Below, in pieces: positions 26,461 through 35,427 of a stretch of DNA of 64,000 nt. A program made the translations under genes and the position numbers. Position 1 is the first letter of the stretch, and every line of letters starts with the position of its first letter. Location of the stretch: assembly GCA_030428385.1 (NCBI GenBank), contig JAUIDY010000003.1, forward strand, positions 1 to 64,000. The letters run 5' to 3'. The DNA is from Rhodothermia bacterium (GTDB lineage: Bacteria > Bacteroidota > Rhodothermia > Rhodothermales > JAAAOL01). Below the pieces are notes generated by a model, which was given only the letters and a program-made list of their open reading frames with translations, was not told where the DNA came from and did not search any database.

Positions 26461-26474
26461 AGACAATTTTGTCT
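26461..26474. promoter_or_regulatory. Inverted repeat, candidate operator of nos operon
   Basis: AGACAA-TT-TTGTCT, a perfect 6+2+6 inverted repeat between the Rrf2 gene and the cytochrome c/nosZ operon. It shares a TTTGTC core (GACAAA in the other direction) with the second repeat upstream of the Rrf2 gene. It does not match the FNR box TTGAT-N4-ATCAA. Binding by the adjacent Rrf2 regulator is an inference. Confidence 0.5.
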
Positions 26475-26495
26475 TAAATAGAGGTAAATGGAAAA

Positions 26496-26936
26496 TTACT
26501 CGGAAGCCGTTTTCAGGCGGAAGTTGAAGCGTTCCATGTCATTTGCGAGCGCTTCGAGATCGGTAGAGGCGAACAACTGGTGAAGCCGTCCGCGTTCCTG
26601 GCTCCACTGATCATGTAGCGGGCATGGAGCGGCGTCTCCGCAGTTGGGAAGCCCCAGCATGCAGCCATAAAACAGTTTGGGTCCGTCGATGGCCGTGTAG
26701 ATATCGAGCAGGCTGATCTCGGAAGCGGACCGGGCCAGGGCCACCCCACCGTTTGGTCCTCGGTGCGAGGTCATCAGCCCCGCCTGGGTAAGTTGCTGAA
26801 ACACCTTGGTCAGGAAGGCAAACGAAATGTTCAACTCCTTGCTGATGGTGCTGATGGATACATACCCGTCAGGTTGCAACGAAGCGAGGTGCAGCACCGC
26901 GCGGAATCCGTATTCGCAAGCTTTGGAAAGCAGCAT
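26496..26936 (-). CDS. Rrf2-family regulator with Fe-S-type cysteines (NsrR/IscR-like)
   Basis: 146 residues from ATG 26936 (MLLSKACEYG). The winged-helix Rrf2 domain is complete: VSISTISKELNISFAFLTKVFQQLTQAGLMTSHRGPNGGVALAR, with helix-turn-helix and wing. Three cysteines, C92, C99 and C105 (GCMLGLPNCGDAAPCPLHDQW), are placed like the cluster ligands of IscR and NsrR, so it should hold an Fe-S cluster that senses NO, iron-sulfur status or redox. Its position directly upstream of the nos operon and the shared inverted repeats suggest it controls nos and itself. Longer upstream frame is not needed. Confidence 0.9.
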   Translation of the reverse strand: MLLSKACEYGFRAVLHLASLQPDGYVSISTISKELNISFAFLTKVFQQLTQAGLMTSHRGPNGGVALARSASEISLLDIYTAIDGPKLFYGCMLGLPNCGDAAPCPLHDQWSQERGRLHQLFASTDLEALANDMERFNFRLKTASE

Positions 26937-26947
26937 GGCTGTTCTAT

Positions 26948-26967
26948 TTCGGAGTAATTTGTCCGAA
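26948..26967. promoter_or_regulatory. Inverted repeat just upstream of the Rrf2 gene
   Basis: TTCGGA (26948-26953) and TCCGAA (26962-26967) form perfect 6-bp arms with an 8-bp spacer, ending 11 bp before the Rrf2 ATG. The spacer contains ATTTG, so the site shares TTTGTC with the repeat at 26461-26474. It is well placed for autoregulation. Confidence 0.45.
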
Positions 26968-27105
26968 TAATAAAGGAGAAGACATCTCTCTGCAAGAGAA
27001 GGGGTGTGAAGAAACGGTGGGGCGATGGAACTGCATCTTTTTTCGACCCTTGAGCATACTACGTTGCTATCCTTTTTTACGACGCCATAGGTACCATCAG
27101 TGGCT

Positions 27106-27993
27106 ATGAACAAATGGGTTAAACGAATCGTGGTGACTACCGCCGTTCTTGTTGTTGTTGCCATCGGCGTTGGCGTGGCGCTTCTGCACACCGTTGACTT
27201 TTCGGTGCCGCCGGAGGAGATCGACCGGCGCTTTGCGGCCCAGAACATCACGCCGCACATCGGGGCAGTTACGTTTCAGGACCGTGAGGTACATTTTGTG
27301 GAAGTGGGCAACCGGGAGAAGCCGTTGGTACTCTTTGTGCACGGCTCGCCCGGGACGTGGGACAACTTCCTGGGCTTTATGACCCGCGCCGAGTTGCTCG
27401 ACCGGTTCTGCTTGCTTTCGGTTGATCGTCCTGGGTTTGGAAAGACGGGTGGACCGCACGAGCCCTCGGTGGCCCAGCAGGCGGCGGTGCTGGCGCAGGT
27501 GTTACGGGAGCAACATCCGGGGCGGCGCGCGATTGTGGTGGGGCACTCGTACGGTGGTCCCGTCATTGCGCGTCTGGCAATGGATCACCCGGAGCAGGTG
27601 CAGGCCCTCGTGATGGTGGCGGGATCGGTGGATCCTGCGTTGGAGAAAACCAAATGGTTTCAGATCCCGGCAGACTGGCTCTTGCTATCGTGGATGATTC
27701 CTCAATCCCTGGTCTCGTCCAACCGCGAGATTCTAGCGCTCAAAGACGAATTGGAGGCGATGATGCCGCTGTGGAGTCGCATCACGCATCCCGTCACCGT
27801 GATCCAGGGCGAGGAAGACGTGCTGGTCCCTGCTGCCAACGCCGATTTCGCCGAGCGCATGCTTACACGCGCACCCGTTACGATGGTGCGGGTGCCAGGA
27901 ATGAACCACTTTGTCCCGTGGTCGCACCCCGATCTGATTGTGGAGGCCCTCATGGCCTTTGTTTCGACTGAAACTGGAGAGGACCTGTCGTGA
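27106..27993 (+). CDS. Alpha/beta hydrolase
   Basis: 295 residues from ATG 27106. An N-terminal membrane anchor (VVTTAVLVVVAIGVGVALL) leads to an alpha/beta hydrolase domain: oxyanion block LFVHGSPGTWDNF, nucleophile elbow VVGHSYGGPV (Ser), acid in VIQGEEDVLVPAANA and catalytic His in VPGMNHFVPWSHP. Substrate unknown. Its stop overlaps the GTG of the next gene (GTGA, 27990-27993), so the two are translationally coupled. Confidence 0.88.
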   Translation: MNKWVKRIVVTTAVLVVVAIGVGVALLHTVDFSVPPEEIDRRFAAQNITPHIGAVTFQDREVHFVEVGNREKPLVLFVHGSPGTWDNFLGFMTRAELLDRFCLLSVDRPGFGKTGGPHEPSVAQQAAVLAQVLREQHPGRRAIVVGHSYGGPVIARLAMDHPEQVQALVMVAGSVDPALEKTKWFQIPADWLLLSWMIPQSLVSSNREILALKDELEAMMPLWSRITHPVTVIQGEEDVLVPAANADFAERMLTRAPVTMVRVPGMNHFVPWSHPDLIVEALMAFVSTETGEDLS

Positions 27994-29180
27994 GGGATTA
28001 CAACGGACGGGCCTGCACTTGGTTGATGGGGCTATGGGTGCTGCTGGGTATGCCCATGCCTGCCTTTGGCCAACTCACGATCACCCTGACTCACGTGCCT
28101 GCCAGCACGCCCGATACGGCGACGGTGTTTGTGGCGGGATCTTTCAACAACTGGAATCCAGCGGCTTCCGGTTTTCAGTTGCAGCCGGTGGGCGAGGGCA
28201 CGTATTCGCTTACGTTGGCTGACAGCATCCGGGGAGCCGTGGCGTTTAAGTTTACGTTGGGGGGATGGGATGCTGTAGAAATAGATTCGTCTGGGCAAGA
28301 TGTGCCCAACCGGACTTTTACGGTACCTGCTACGGGGGCTGTGACCTACACCGGCACTGTGTCTGGCTGGAACGACGGGACCCCTCCGCCCTCGACAGTC
28401 TCCACCTCCGTATCCGTGCTGAGCGAGGCGTTTGAAATACCACAACTAAACCGCACCCGCCGGATCTGGGTTTACCTTCCGCCCGACTATGCCACATCAG
28501 GCAGAACGTATCCAGTGCTGTATATGCACGACGGCCAGAATGTCTTCGACACTGCCACTAGCTATGCCGGTGAGTGGGGCGTAGACGAAACGTTGGATAG
28601 CCTCCATACACAGGGTGACCCTGGCCTGATTGTCGTAGCCATCGACAATGGAGGCTCCCACCGTATTGACGAGTATGCGCCCTACACCAACGCACAGTAT
28701 GGCGGAGGGGAAGGGGAAGAATACATCGAATTTATCGTGCACACGCTCAAACCACATATCGATGCGCACTACCGCACCCGGCCCGGCCGGGGGGAGACGG
28801 GTATTATGGGGTCGAGCATGGGCGGGTTGATTTCGTTGTACGCCGTGCTCGCCTATCCCGAGGTGTTTGGAAAGGCGGGTATTTTCTCTCCGTCGCTGTG
28901 GTTTTCGCCAGAGGTTTTTGCCGAAGCTGAGGCAGCCCGCGCCATCCCGCTTCATTCCCGCCTCTATATTGTCAGTGGAGGGCAAGAAGGGCAGAACGTG
29001 CTCGCGCAACAGGCCCAGACTACGGCCCAGGAACGGCTCGTGGAGGCGTTGCTTTCAGCCGGTTTTCAGCGCGAGACCGAAGTGAAGGCGTATATCGACC
29101 CAGAAGGTCAACACAACGAGCCCTTCTGGCAGCGCGTATTCCCCGACGCGTATCAATGGCTGTTTCCTCCACAGCCGTGA
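27990..29180 (+). CDS. Secreted esterase with AMPK/CBM48-type glycan-binding domain
   Basis: 396 residues, GTG start overlapping the previous stop. After the signal peptide (LMGLWVLLGMPMPAFGQ) a CBM48/glycogen-binding-like domain spans ~28-125 (VFVAGSFNNWNPAASGFQL ... YSLTLADSIRGAVAFKFTLGGWDAVEID). The rest is an esterase D/Fes-type alpha/beta hydrolase: IWVYLPPDYATSG, YPVLYMHDGQNVF, nucleophile in ETGIMGSSMGGLISL and HNEPFWQRVFPDA with the His. It probably cleaves an ester on a carbohydrate. The pairing with a second hydrolase supports an esterase module. Confidence 0.88.
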   Translation: MRDYNGRACTWLMGLWVLLGMPMPAFGQLTITLTHVPASTPDTATVFVAGSFNNWNPAASGFQLQPVGEGTYSLTLADSIRGAVAFKFTLGGWDAVEIDSSGQDVPNRTFTVPATGAVTYTGTVSGWNDGTPPPSTVSTSVSVLSEAFEIPQLNRTRRIWVYLPPDYATSGRTYPVLYMHDGQNVFDTATSYAGEWGVDETLDSLHTQGDPGLIVVAIDNGGSHRIDEYAPYTNAQYGGGEGEEYIEFIVHTLKPHIDAHYRTRPGRGETGIMGSSMGGLISLYAVLAYPEVFGKAGIFSPSLWFSPEVFAEAEAARAIPLHSRLYIVSGGQEGQNVLAQQAQTTAQERLVEALLSAGFQRETEVKAYIDPEGQHNEPFWQRVFPDAYQWLFPPQP

Positions 29181-29239
29181 GTACGACTTATTGTGATTCT
29201 GGATAAACGAGCCATTCATCTCTGTTTTTACAATAGGGA

Positions 29240-30007
29240 TCAGGCGATCAGAAACGCCTCTACCCATGTATAAAAAACCCGCTGGCACCAGGGGTAAAGC
29301 ACGGTGGCAAGGGCGATGAATGGGCCAAACGGGATGCGCTGCCGGCGCGTGAGGTGGCGCAAAAGCAGGCCAACAAGGCCATACAGACCCCCGAAAAGAA
29401 ACGCGAGGTAAACCACCCCGAGGATTTGGTCGCCCAAGAACAGCGCTACCATTCCGATGAGTTTAACATCACCCATGCCGATGCCCGGCGTGCGCCAGAT
29501 CCAGAGGGTGAACTGCCGCAGCAGCACACCAAGGAGTACCGCAGCGAGCGCGATCAAAAGGTGCAGGCCCACCACCGAGGGAACTGCCCAAACGAGAATC
29601 AGCAGCCCGCCGAGCGCTCCGGTGAGCAACAGCTTGTTGGGGATAATTCGGTGGAGGCGGTCGATTTCAGCGGCGGCGAGCAGGATCGACAGTAGCAGGA
29701 GGTGCTGCACCAACTCCGTCGATATCTCCATCAATAGGATGGATACGGCAAACAGGACGGCGGTGGCGGTTTCAACAATCAGGTACCGGAGGGCGATAGG
29801 GTGATGGCAGTACGCACAGCGTCCCCGTAGCCACAGGTAGCTTAGGAGGGGCACCTTGTAACGCCACGGAAGCGGCTGCTCGCAGTGAGGACACCGCGAG
29901 CCCGGGGCGATCAGCGGAAGCCGACGGGGCAGCCGGTAGATCACCACATTTAAAAAACTGCCGATGCACGCGCCGAGCACACCGGCGTACACGCTGAGCC
30001 AGAGCAT
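29240..30007 (-). CDS. pilD: Prepilin peptidase (PilD/GspO)
   Basis: 255 residues and about eight membrane segments. The N-terminal methyltransferase-type domain shows CPHC ... CAYC zinc cysteines (RCPHCEQPLPW, GRCAYCHHPI). The catalytic aspartates are in the blocks AAEIDRLHRIIPNK and GMGDVKLIGMVAL (GxGDxK). It cleaves the leader of prepilins after Gly and methylates the new N-terminus, at the inner membrane. It is the last gene of the leftward pilus operon, after the pilin gene, 109 bp downstream of it. Confidence 0.95.
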   Translation of the reverse strand: MLWLSVYAGVLGACIGSFLNVVIYRLPRRLPLIAPGSRCPHCEQPLPWRYKVPLLSYLWLRGRCAYCHHPIALRYLIVETATAVLFAVSILLMEISTELVQHLLLLSILLAAAEIDRLHRIIPNKLLLTGALGGLLILVWAVPSVVGLHLLIALAAVLLGVLLRQFTLWIWRTPGIGMGDVKLIGMVALFLGDQILGVVYLAFLFGGLYGLVGLLLRHLTRRQRIPFGPFIALATVLYPWCQRVFYTWVEAFLIA

Positions 30008-30116
30008 AGGGGCGAAGAGGGCGGAGTTACGAGAAACGCACCGGGACCGAAAATAGATGGATAGAGGCGATACCTAGCCTTTTCCAACCGCTACCGCTTT
30101 CTTGTCTTTTCCGGCA

Positions 30117-30557
30117 TTAATCCGGGGTGCGCTCGGTGACAATGCCATCCTGGTCAACTTGCCAGACGTTAAAGATCCCGTCTTTGTCGAAGTCTACCAC
30201 TGAAGTGGCGATGGCGATCATGTTGGGACCTTCCGCCACTTCAATCGAAAGGACATACCGCGCCGTCCCGCCGTTTTCAACCGTAGCATTTTGTTCATAG
30301 CCAATGGCCGCGAGGTCCGTCGTGTAGGTGTCGTACTCGAAGAAGTGGGCCTGCTCCAGCGCGTGGATCTGTTTCAGGGCCATCTTGGCCTCGGTCATTT
30401 TGGCCTTGGTTGTGATATTCATAAAACGCGGCAGGGCCAACAGGGTCAGGATGCCGATGATGACCAGCACCACCATCAACTCGGTCATCGAGAAGCCGTC
30501 TTCTTCTTTCCAGAGCGCTGCGGAGAGGCGGCGGAGTGATAAGGCGAACGTTTGCAT
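30117..30557 (-). CDS. Type IV pilin / GspG-like pseudopilin
   Basis: 146 residues. The prepilin motif is KEEDGFSMTELMVVLVIIGILTLLALP: cleavage after Gly21, mature Phe-Ser-Met-Thr-Glu with the conserved Glu5, and the hydrophobic helix. The C-terminal part (EYDTYTTDLAAIGYEQN ... VDFDKDGIFNVWQVDQDG) has the type IV pilin/GspG fold with a possible calcium loop (DFDKDGIFN). The leader of 21 residues is longer than usual. It is the only pilin in the window and is processed by the neighbouring PilD. Confidence 0.9.
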   Translation of the reverse strand: MQTFALSLRRLSAALWKEEDGFSMTELMVVLVIIGILTLLALPRFMNITTKAKMTEAKMALKQIHALEQAHFFEYDTYTTDLAAIGYEQNATVENGGTARYVLSIEVAEGPNMIAIATSVVDFDKDGIFNVWQVDQDGIVTERTPD

Positions 30558-30581
30558 AATACCGGTTCGTTTGGTGAGAGG

Positions 30582-31079
30582 TTAGCGTAAGGGCAGGGTG
30601 GTGGTCCGGCCAGCATGGCGCACCACCACCTGGGTTTTTTCGATGCGAAGCACCTGCGCCGTGCCGATACGGTCGCCGGTGTGGGCGAAGTGAAGGACGC
30701 CGTTTTCGTCCTGGAGCAAGGCCGTGTCGTCGATGACGCCCTGCAGGCTGAGCGACAGCGGGTTGGGTTCTGAGGGCACACGCCGCCGGGAGGTGCGGGG
30801 CGCGGTAGGGCGTGGTAATAGCTGTGCGGGCGGCTGAAACGGGTCGCGGAACGCGGAGTCGAGCAGGGCGAATTGATCCTGGCGAATGGGAATGACGGCC
30901 TCGCCATCGGTGGCTAAACCGGGAGCCGCGACGGGCAGGACCAATGCGGGCTGTTCTACGGGATCGAGCCCGGTGGCGACCTGATACAGCACCCGCCCCC
31001 AGATGACCGTGCAGGTCACCGCGAGCGCCACCATCAGCGCGTTTTTGCGGGACAGGCGGGGTTGGGCAGCGTCACTCAT
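30582..31079 (-). CDS. PilP/GspC-like inner-membrane linker protein
   Basis: 165 residues from ATG 31079 (MSDAAQPRLS), which overlaps the pilO stop by 8 bp (ATGAGTGA). A single membrane segment (NALMVALAVTCTVIWGRVLYQ) is followed by a linker and a small beta-domain with the PilP/GspC homology wording LSLQGVIDDTALLQDENGVLHFAHTGDRIGTAQVLRIEKTQVVV. This domain normally contacts the secretin and couples the inner and outer membrane parts. Confidence 0.75.
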   Translation of the reverse strand: MSDAAQPRLSRKNALMVALAVTCTVIWGRVLYQVATGLDPVEQPALVLPVAAPGLATDGEAVIPIRQDQFALLDSAFRDPFQPPAQLLPRPTAPRTSRRRVPSEPNPLSLSLQGVIDDTALLQDENGVLHFAHTGDRIGTAQVLRIEKTQVVVRHAGRTTTLPLR

Positions 31080-31644
31080 ACGGGATGGGATGTTCTTTGA
31101 GGATAGACACCTGCAAGGACAGCGTGCCCAGAAGTGGGGCATCGGGCGTGGGCGCTTTGGCGGGCTCGATGGTCAGCGCCATCACCTTCATGAGGTACTG
31201 TGATTGCTCGATGCGGTGGACGAAGCGGGATAAGGCATGGAACGAGCCTTGCAACTCCAACTCGAACGGCACGTCGTCGTAGTTGGCATGGGCCAAGCGG
31301 TCGCCGGGCCGTACCTGCTTGATCGATACCGTTGTTTCCAACGCGTGGGTTTGCAGGACTTCGAGGATGGTGGACATCTGGTCGCTGCGTGGCAGGCTCA
31401 CGTACAACTGCGCGAAGCGGGCTTCGAGGTGCCGACGCTGCGCCTGCACGCGCATCCGCTCTTGCGGCCACGTCGCTACGGCAGAGAGCGTGCCTTCATC
31501 GGCTTGCCATCCCCGGTAGTTGAGCACCAGGGCCTGCAAGCGCGGCACCATAAAAATCACCACCACGTACAGGCCCAGCAGCAGCCCGCCGATAGCTGTC
31601 GCGCGCCATCGGTGTTCATCTAGCCATTGGAGTAGGGTTTCCAT
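31072..31644 (-). CDS. pilO: PilO-like inner-membrane assembly protein
   Basis: 190 residues with one N-terminal membrane helix (IGGLLLGLYVVVIFMVP), a coiled-coil helix (TWPQERMRVQAQRRHLEARFAQLYVSLP) and a ferredoxin-like domain (MSTILEVLQTHALETTVSIKQVRPGD ... VPFELELQGSFHALSRFVHRIEQ). Its ATG shares one base with the pilM-pilN stop. It forms the inner alignment complex with PilN and PilP. Confidence 0.82.
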   Translation of the reverse strand: METLLQWLDEHRWRATAIGGLLLGLYVVVIFMVPRLQALVLNYRGWQADEGTLSAVATWPQERMRVQAQRRHLEARFAQLYVSLPRSDQMSTILEVLQTHALETTVSIKQVRPGDRLAHANYDDVPFELELQGSFHALSRFVHRIEQSQYLMKVMALTIEPAKAPTPDAPLLGTLSLQVSILKEHPIPYE

Positions 31645-33191
31645 CAGGGCACGGGGTTGGAATGGTGCGCAGAGTCGGCGGACGAAACGCCGAAAGACGA
31701 CAGGTCTACCGGCAAGGCATCGAATTGCATTTCGAAGCGGATGACGGGGCGTGAACCTTGGGCAGCCTGCATAAGGAGGCGGTTGGCAGCGATGCGCTCG
31801 GAGTAGAGCAGCCGCACGTTGCGGATAAATGAGGCTTGCTCCAGCCGGTCGAGGTACGTCGCCATCGATGGTTCATCGACAGCAGCGCCTTGTAAGGTGA
31901 GCCGGTGTGTGCCGGGCGCGTTGTCCGTATTTTCGAGTGTGATGCCTGACAGCCACACGCCCTCAGGGGCCACTCGCCCCACCACGGTGAGTACGGCAGC
32001 GGCGTGGGTGCGCTCCACAACGAGCCGCTCGGCCTGGGCCACGTCGCGCTTCCACTGCGCCAGATTCTCCTGGGCGGCCTCTATTTCAGCGATCTGCCCC
32101 GACACGGTGCGCAATGCTGCATCAGAAGCGGCCTTCTTCGAAGCGATGTAGTTGCCCGTGCCAAACAGGAATAGCACGCAGAGGAACAGCATACCGCCGA
32201 CCATCACCAGCAGCCGCATGGCGTCGGCCCGCTCCAGGTGTTGCTTCCGGGCCTGGGTCTCGGACGGGGGGAGGAAATTCAGCGAAGGATCGGTGCCGTG
32301 CAGCAGGCCCAGCGCAAGGGCGGCGGATGGGAGAGCGTCGGGCGGAACCGTCAACGAGGCATCTGAGACCGCTAAGGAAAGAGTGCTCTCGCGTATAGGG
32401 AAGGTTTTGCCCGCATTCCGACGTAGGCATTGGACAACGGCGGCAGCCTGATGACCTGCCACCACTACCGGGGCGCTGGTCGGGATGCTGTCAAGCGAAA
32501 GCAGGTACGATTGTACTTCGGCACAAAGGGCCTCCAGGTCATCGGTGCCAGAAGCGAGGGCGATCAGTTTTTTTAGGCTTCCTTGCTGGCTTACACCCAG
32601 CGCTGCATGGGTGGGATGCACAGACAGGGTGATCACCTGCGGACTTTCTGCCTCGACAGCCAGCAAGGCGGCGGCTTCGGCGTCGAGACAGCCAAGAAGC
32701 ACGGGTGCAAAGCCCGCCTCGACGAGCAGGGTGTGACGGGCGTGGGCGGCTTCGCGGTGGACGAGCGCAATCAGGCACCACGTTCCTATTTCGGTAGCTT
32801 CGAGGATGCGGTAGCGCGTCTCGAAGTCGTCGAGTCGGGCACCCAGGGGCAACAAATGACTTGCTTCGGCCTCCAACCATGCGGCGAACGACGACCATTC
32901 GTCGAAGACCGGTCCTTCGGCCAGTTGGTAGCGCACATGCTGCGGATCCAGCGCACCGGCTACATAGGCATGGGTGGGTTTAACGGTGTCGGCGAGGCGC
33001 TTCAACGCTCCCTCAACATCGTGATCATCGATGAATTCGCGTTGGATGCGAGCATGAGTAAGGGTGGTTCCGAAACACACCAACTCGGTACATATCACTT
33101 CGTCGTCCCCGATGGTGATGCCGAGGAGTGTCCGGGTCGCAAACGGGACCTTGAGGCGACGCAGCAGGCGATCTTTGGAGAATGGGGCCAT
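31644..33191 (-). CDS. Fused PilM-PilN (GspL-like) protein
   Basis: 515 residues. The N-terminal ~330 residues are an actin-like PilM/GspL domain (FATRTLLGITIGDDEVICTEL at the start; LITLSVHPTHAALGVSQQG region), and a single membrane helix near 345 (LLVMVGGMLFLCVLFLFGTGNYIA) is followed by a PilN-type coil and ferredoxin-like domain (LVVERTHAAAVLTVVGRVAPEGVWLSGITLENTDNAPGTHRLTLQGAAVDEPSMATYLDRLEQ). In most type IV pilus operons these are two genes; here they are one, as in GspL of type II secretion. It overlaps pilO by one base. Confidence 0.8.
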   Translation of the reverse strand: MAPFSKDRLLRRLKVPFATRTLLGITIGDDEVICTELVCFGTTLTHARIQREFIDDHDVEGALKRLADTVKPTHAYVAGALDPQHVRYQLAEGPVFDEWSSFAAWLEAEASHLLPLGARLDDFETRYRILEATEIGTWCLIALVHREAAHARHTLLVEAGFAPVLLGCLDAEAAALLAVEAESPQVITLSVHPTHAALGVSQQGSLKKLIALASGTDDLEALCAEVQSYLLSLDSIPTSAPVVVAGHQAAAVVQCLRRNAGKTFPIRESTLSLAVSDASLTVPPDALPSAALALGLLHGTDPSLNFLPPSETQARKQHLERADAMRLLVMVGGMLFLCVLFLFGTGNYIASKKAASDAALRTVSGQIAEIEAAQENLAQWKRDVAQAERLVVERTHAAAVLTVVGRVAPEGVWLSGITLENTDNAPGTHRLTLQGAAVDEPSMATYLDRLEQASFIRNVRLLYSERIAANRLLMQAAQGSRPVIRFEMQFDALPVDLSSFGVSSADSAHHSNPVP

Positions 33192-33195
33192 ATCG

Positions 33196-35415
33196 CTAGC
33201 GCACCCGGTCGATGAGTTGTTCTACGGGGTTGCGGTCCTCTATGCTTTGCAACTCCATGCTATCCCGCACCTGGTTCCAGCGTTCGTTGTCGCGGTCGTC
33301 GCCGTAGAAGACGTGGGGCGTGAGGAAGATGACGAGTTCCGACTTGGTGGTTTCGTTGGAGGTGCTGCGGAAAAGCCGCCCCAAGAGCGGGATGCTGCCG
33401 AGGATGGGCACCTTGTTGTGCAACTCGCGCGTCTCGTCCTGAATCAGGCCGCCGAGGATGATGGTCTCGCCATCGCGCAGGCGCACGGTCGATTCGATGA
33501 CGCGGCTGTTGATGGTCGGCGGCACGTCGGGGTCGAAGTCGCCCACGGGGGTCGAAAACTCGGGGCGGATGTCGGCGGTGATTTCACCGGAGGCGCTGAC
33601 CCACGGGGTGATTTCAAGGGTGACGTTGGCTTCGATTTTTTCAAACCGCTGGCTCTGTTGCAACAGCACCTGGCTCGGCGACTGGTAGGGCGTCTGGCTG
33701 CGCAGGATGTAGTATTGCGTCGTGCCAATCGTCAGGCTGGCCGTATGGCCGTTGAGCGTTGCTAGTTGCGGGCGCGAGCGGACGTTGGCTTTGCCTTCGA
33801 CGGACAGCGCCCTGATTTTGAGGAAAAAGTCGTCCGGCAGCCGCCCCACGTTGCGGAAGCCCATCAGGTCGGTGAAGCCGTTGAGAAAGCTGCTCACCTG
33901 CGGGCCGTTGGCGCTCGTAAAAAAACCAGGCTCCACGCTGGTGCCGTCGTCCAGGGGTTCGTCGCCAAAACTCGACAGGTCGCCGTTGAACCGGTAGCCA
34001 CGGGCGGCTTCGGCCGCAGCTTCGTCGGCGTCACGGCCATAGTTGATCCCCAACTCGAACAGGTCGTCGGCCTTAAAATCGATCACAAGCGCCTCGATCA
34101 GGATCTGCGGCGTCGGATGGTCGACCTCGCGGAGGAAGGTTTCCAGTTCAAAGATGATGTCGTGCGTGCTGGTGACCATCAGCCCGTTTTGCTCCTTCAC
34201 CACCTGGATTGTCGCGTTGTCCTGCACCACCGCCGGGATCAGTTCCAGCACGGCGTCAGCGCGGATGTGCTTAAGGCGCAGCAGCCGCGTGCTCACGATG
34301 CCGCGTGTCTGCTTGTTGCCGATGAAATACACGCCGTCTTCCTTGCGAAAGGTGACGCTCGTTTGCCGGAGGAGCAGGTTGAGGGCTTCGTCGAATGTGA
34401 GCGCTGAGGCTTTGGCCGTGATGCGCTCTTCGGGCGTGTCGTACGTGATGAGGTTTACCTTCGTCTGCGCCGTGATTTCACGCACCACATCGGCAACACG
34501 GGCATTGGCCACGTCGAGGGTGATGAGGCTGTCTTCTACCTGCACCCACAGCGATCGTGAGGGATGGCCCTCGGCATCCGCGTCCGTATGCTCGCGGTCC
34601 ACATGCAGGATGCCTTCGCGGTTGCGAAGCGCAAAGCCGTTGTTTTGCAGCAGCGTTTGCAGGCCCTGCTCCACGGGCACTTCTTTCAGCATGCCCGAAA
34701 GCTGCCCCCGGATGCCGCGCCGAACCATGATGTTGCTGGCGCTCTGTTGTGCCACCATCCGCATCACCGTTTCCAGGTCGTCGTCATTCAGGTCTACCGT
34801 GAGAAGGCTGTCGCGGACGAAGACGCGCGGTGGCGTGGGCGGTGGCGGGGGTGCCTGTGGGGGCGGCTCCACATAAAAAATGTTGCGGGTGCGTTTAAGC
34901 TGCAGCCCGTTGCGGCGGCACAAAAACTCCAGCGCTTCGATCACGGGGATGTCGGACAGCCGCACCGTAATACGCTTGTCGATGCCATTGTGGACGACGA
35001 GGTTGAGCCCGTACTGATGGGCAATGCCGCGAAACACGTCACGCACATCGGCATCGCGCACATTGAGGGTTTCTAGCATCGCCGTGGCGGCGTCGGGCAG
35101 CGGGTCAGGATCTACGGGTTGTATGGTCGCAACCGTGTCGGGCGGTGTTGGTTGGGAAGTGCGTATGGCCACGCGCACGGTGCGGGTGGTGTCTTCGGGC
35201 GAAGGTTTGCCATTTTCAGACAACCATGCCTGGGCGGGCCGTGCATAGTTGGGGCCGTCAGTGCCCACCGGGAAATCCAGCGTACCCAGCAGCAGCCCCG
35301 CGAGCGTGTCGGTGGGGAGGGACGAGGACTGCGCGAGGGCGGGTCGTCCGCATGATATCCACATGCACAGCGCGAGGAAGAAAACAAGCCGATGAAAAAA
35401 AGCAGGGACAAACAT
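33196..35415 (-). CDS. Secretin (PilQ/GspD family)
   Basis: 739 residues from ATG 35415, supported by GGAGGA at 35420-35425 (leftward) directly after the stop of the TnpB-like gene. A signal peptide (LVFFLALCMWISCGRPALAQ) precedes several STN/N0-N1 domains (VRDVFRGIAHQYGLNLVVHNGIDKRITVRLSD and two similar units), then the secretin barrel (TDLMGFRNVGRLPDDFFLKIRALSVEGKANVRSRPQLATLNG; VRLRDGETIILGGLIQDETRE; SELVIFLTPHV). It forms the outer-membrane channel. Multiple STN repeats suggest PilQ more than GspD. Confidence 0.93.
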   Translation of the reverse strand: MFVPAFFHRLVFFLALCMWISCGRPALAQSSSLPTDTLAGLLLGTLDFPVGTDGPNYARPAQAWLSENGKPSPEDTTRTVRVAIRTSQPTPPDTVATIQPVDPDPLPDAATAMLETLNVRDADVRDVFRGIAHQYGLNLVVHNGIDKRITVRLSDIPVIEALEFLCRRNGLQLKRTRNIFYVEPPPQAPPPPPTPPRVFVRDSLLTVDLNDDDLETVMRMVAQQSASNIMVRRGIRGQLSGMLKEVPVEQGLQTLLQNNGFALRNREGILHVDREHTDADAEGHPSRSLWVQVEDSLITLDVANARVADVVREITAQTKVNLITYDTPEERITAKASALTFDEALNLLLRQTSVTFRKEDGVYFIGNKQTRGIVSTRLLRLKHIRADAVLELIPAVVQDNATIQVVKEQNGLMVTSTHDIIFELETFLREVDHPTPQILIEALVIDFKADDLFELGINYGRDADEAAAEAARGYRFNGDLSSFGDEPLDDGTSVEPGFFTSANGPQVSSFLNGFTDLMGFRNVGRLPDDFFLKIRALSVEGKANVRSRPQLATLNGHTASLTIGTTQYYILRSQTPYQSPSQVLLQQSQRFEKIEANVTLEITPWVSASGEITADIRPEFSTPVGDFDPDVPPTINSRVIESTVRLRDGETIILGGLIQDETRELHNKVPILGSIPLLGRLFRSTSNETTKSELVIFLTPHVFYGDDRDNERWNQVRDSMELQSIEDRNPVEQLIDRVR

Positions 35416-35427
35416 AGAATCCTCCAA

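Noticed and set aside
26461-26474. FNR/DNR box for the nos promoter
   Set aside because: The repeat AGACAA/TTGTCT does not match TTGAT-N4-ATCAA.
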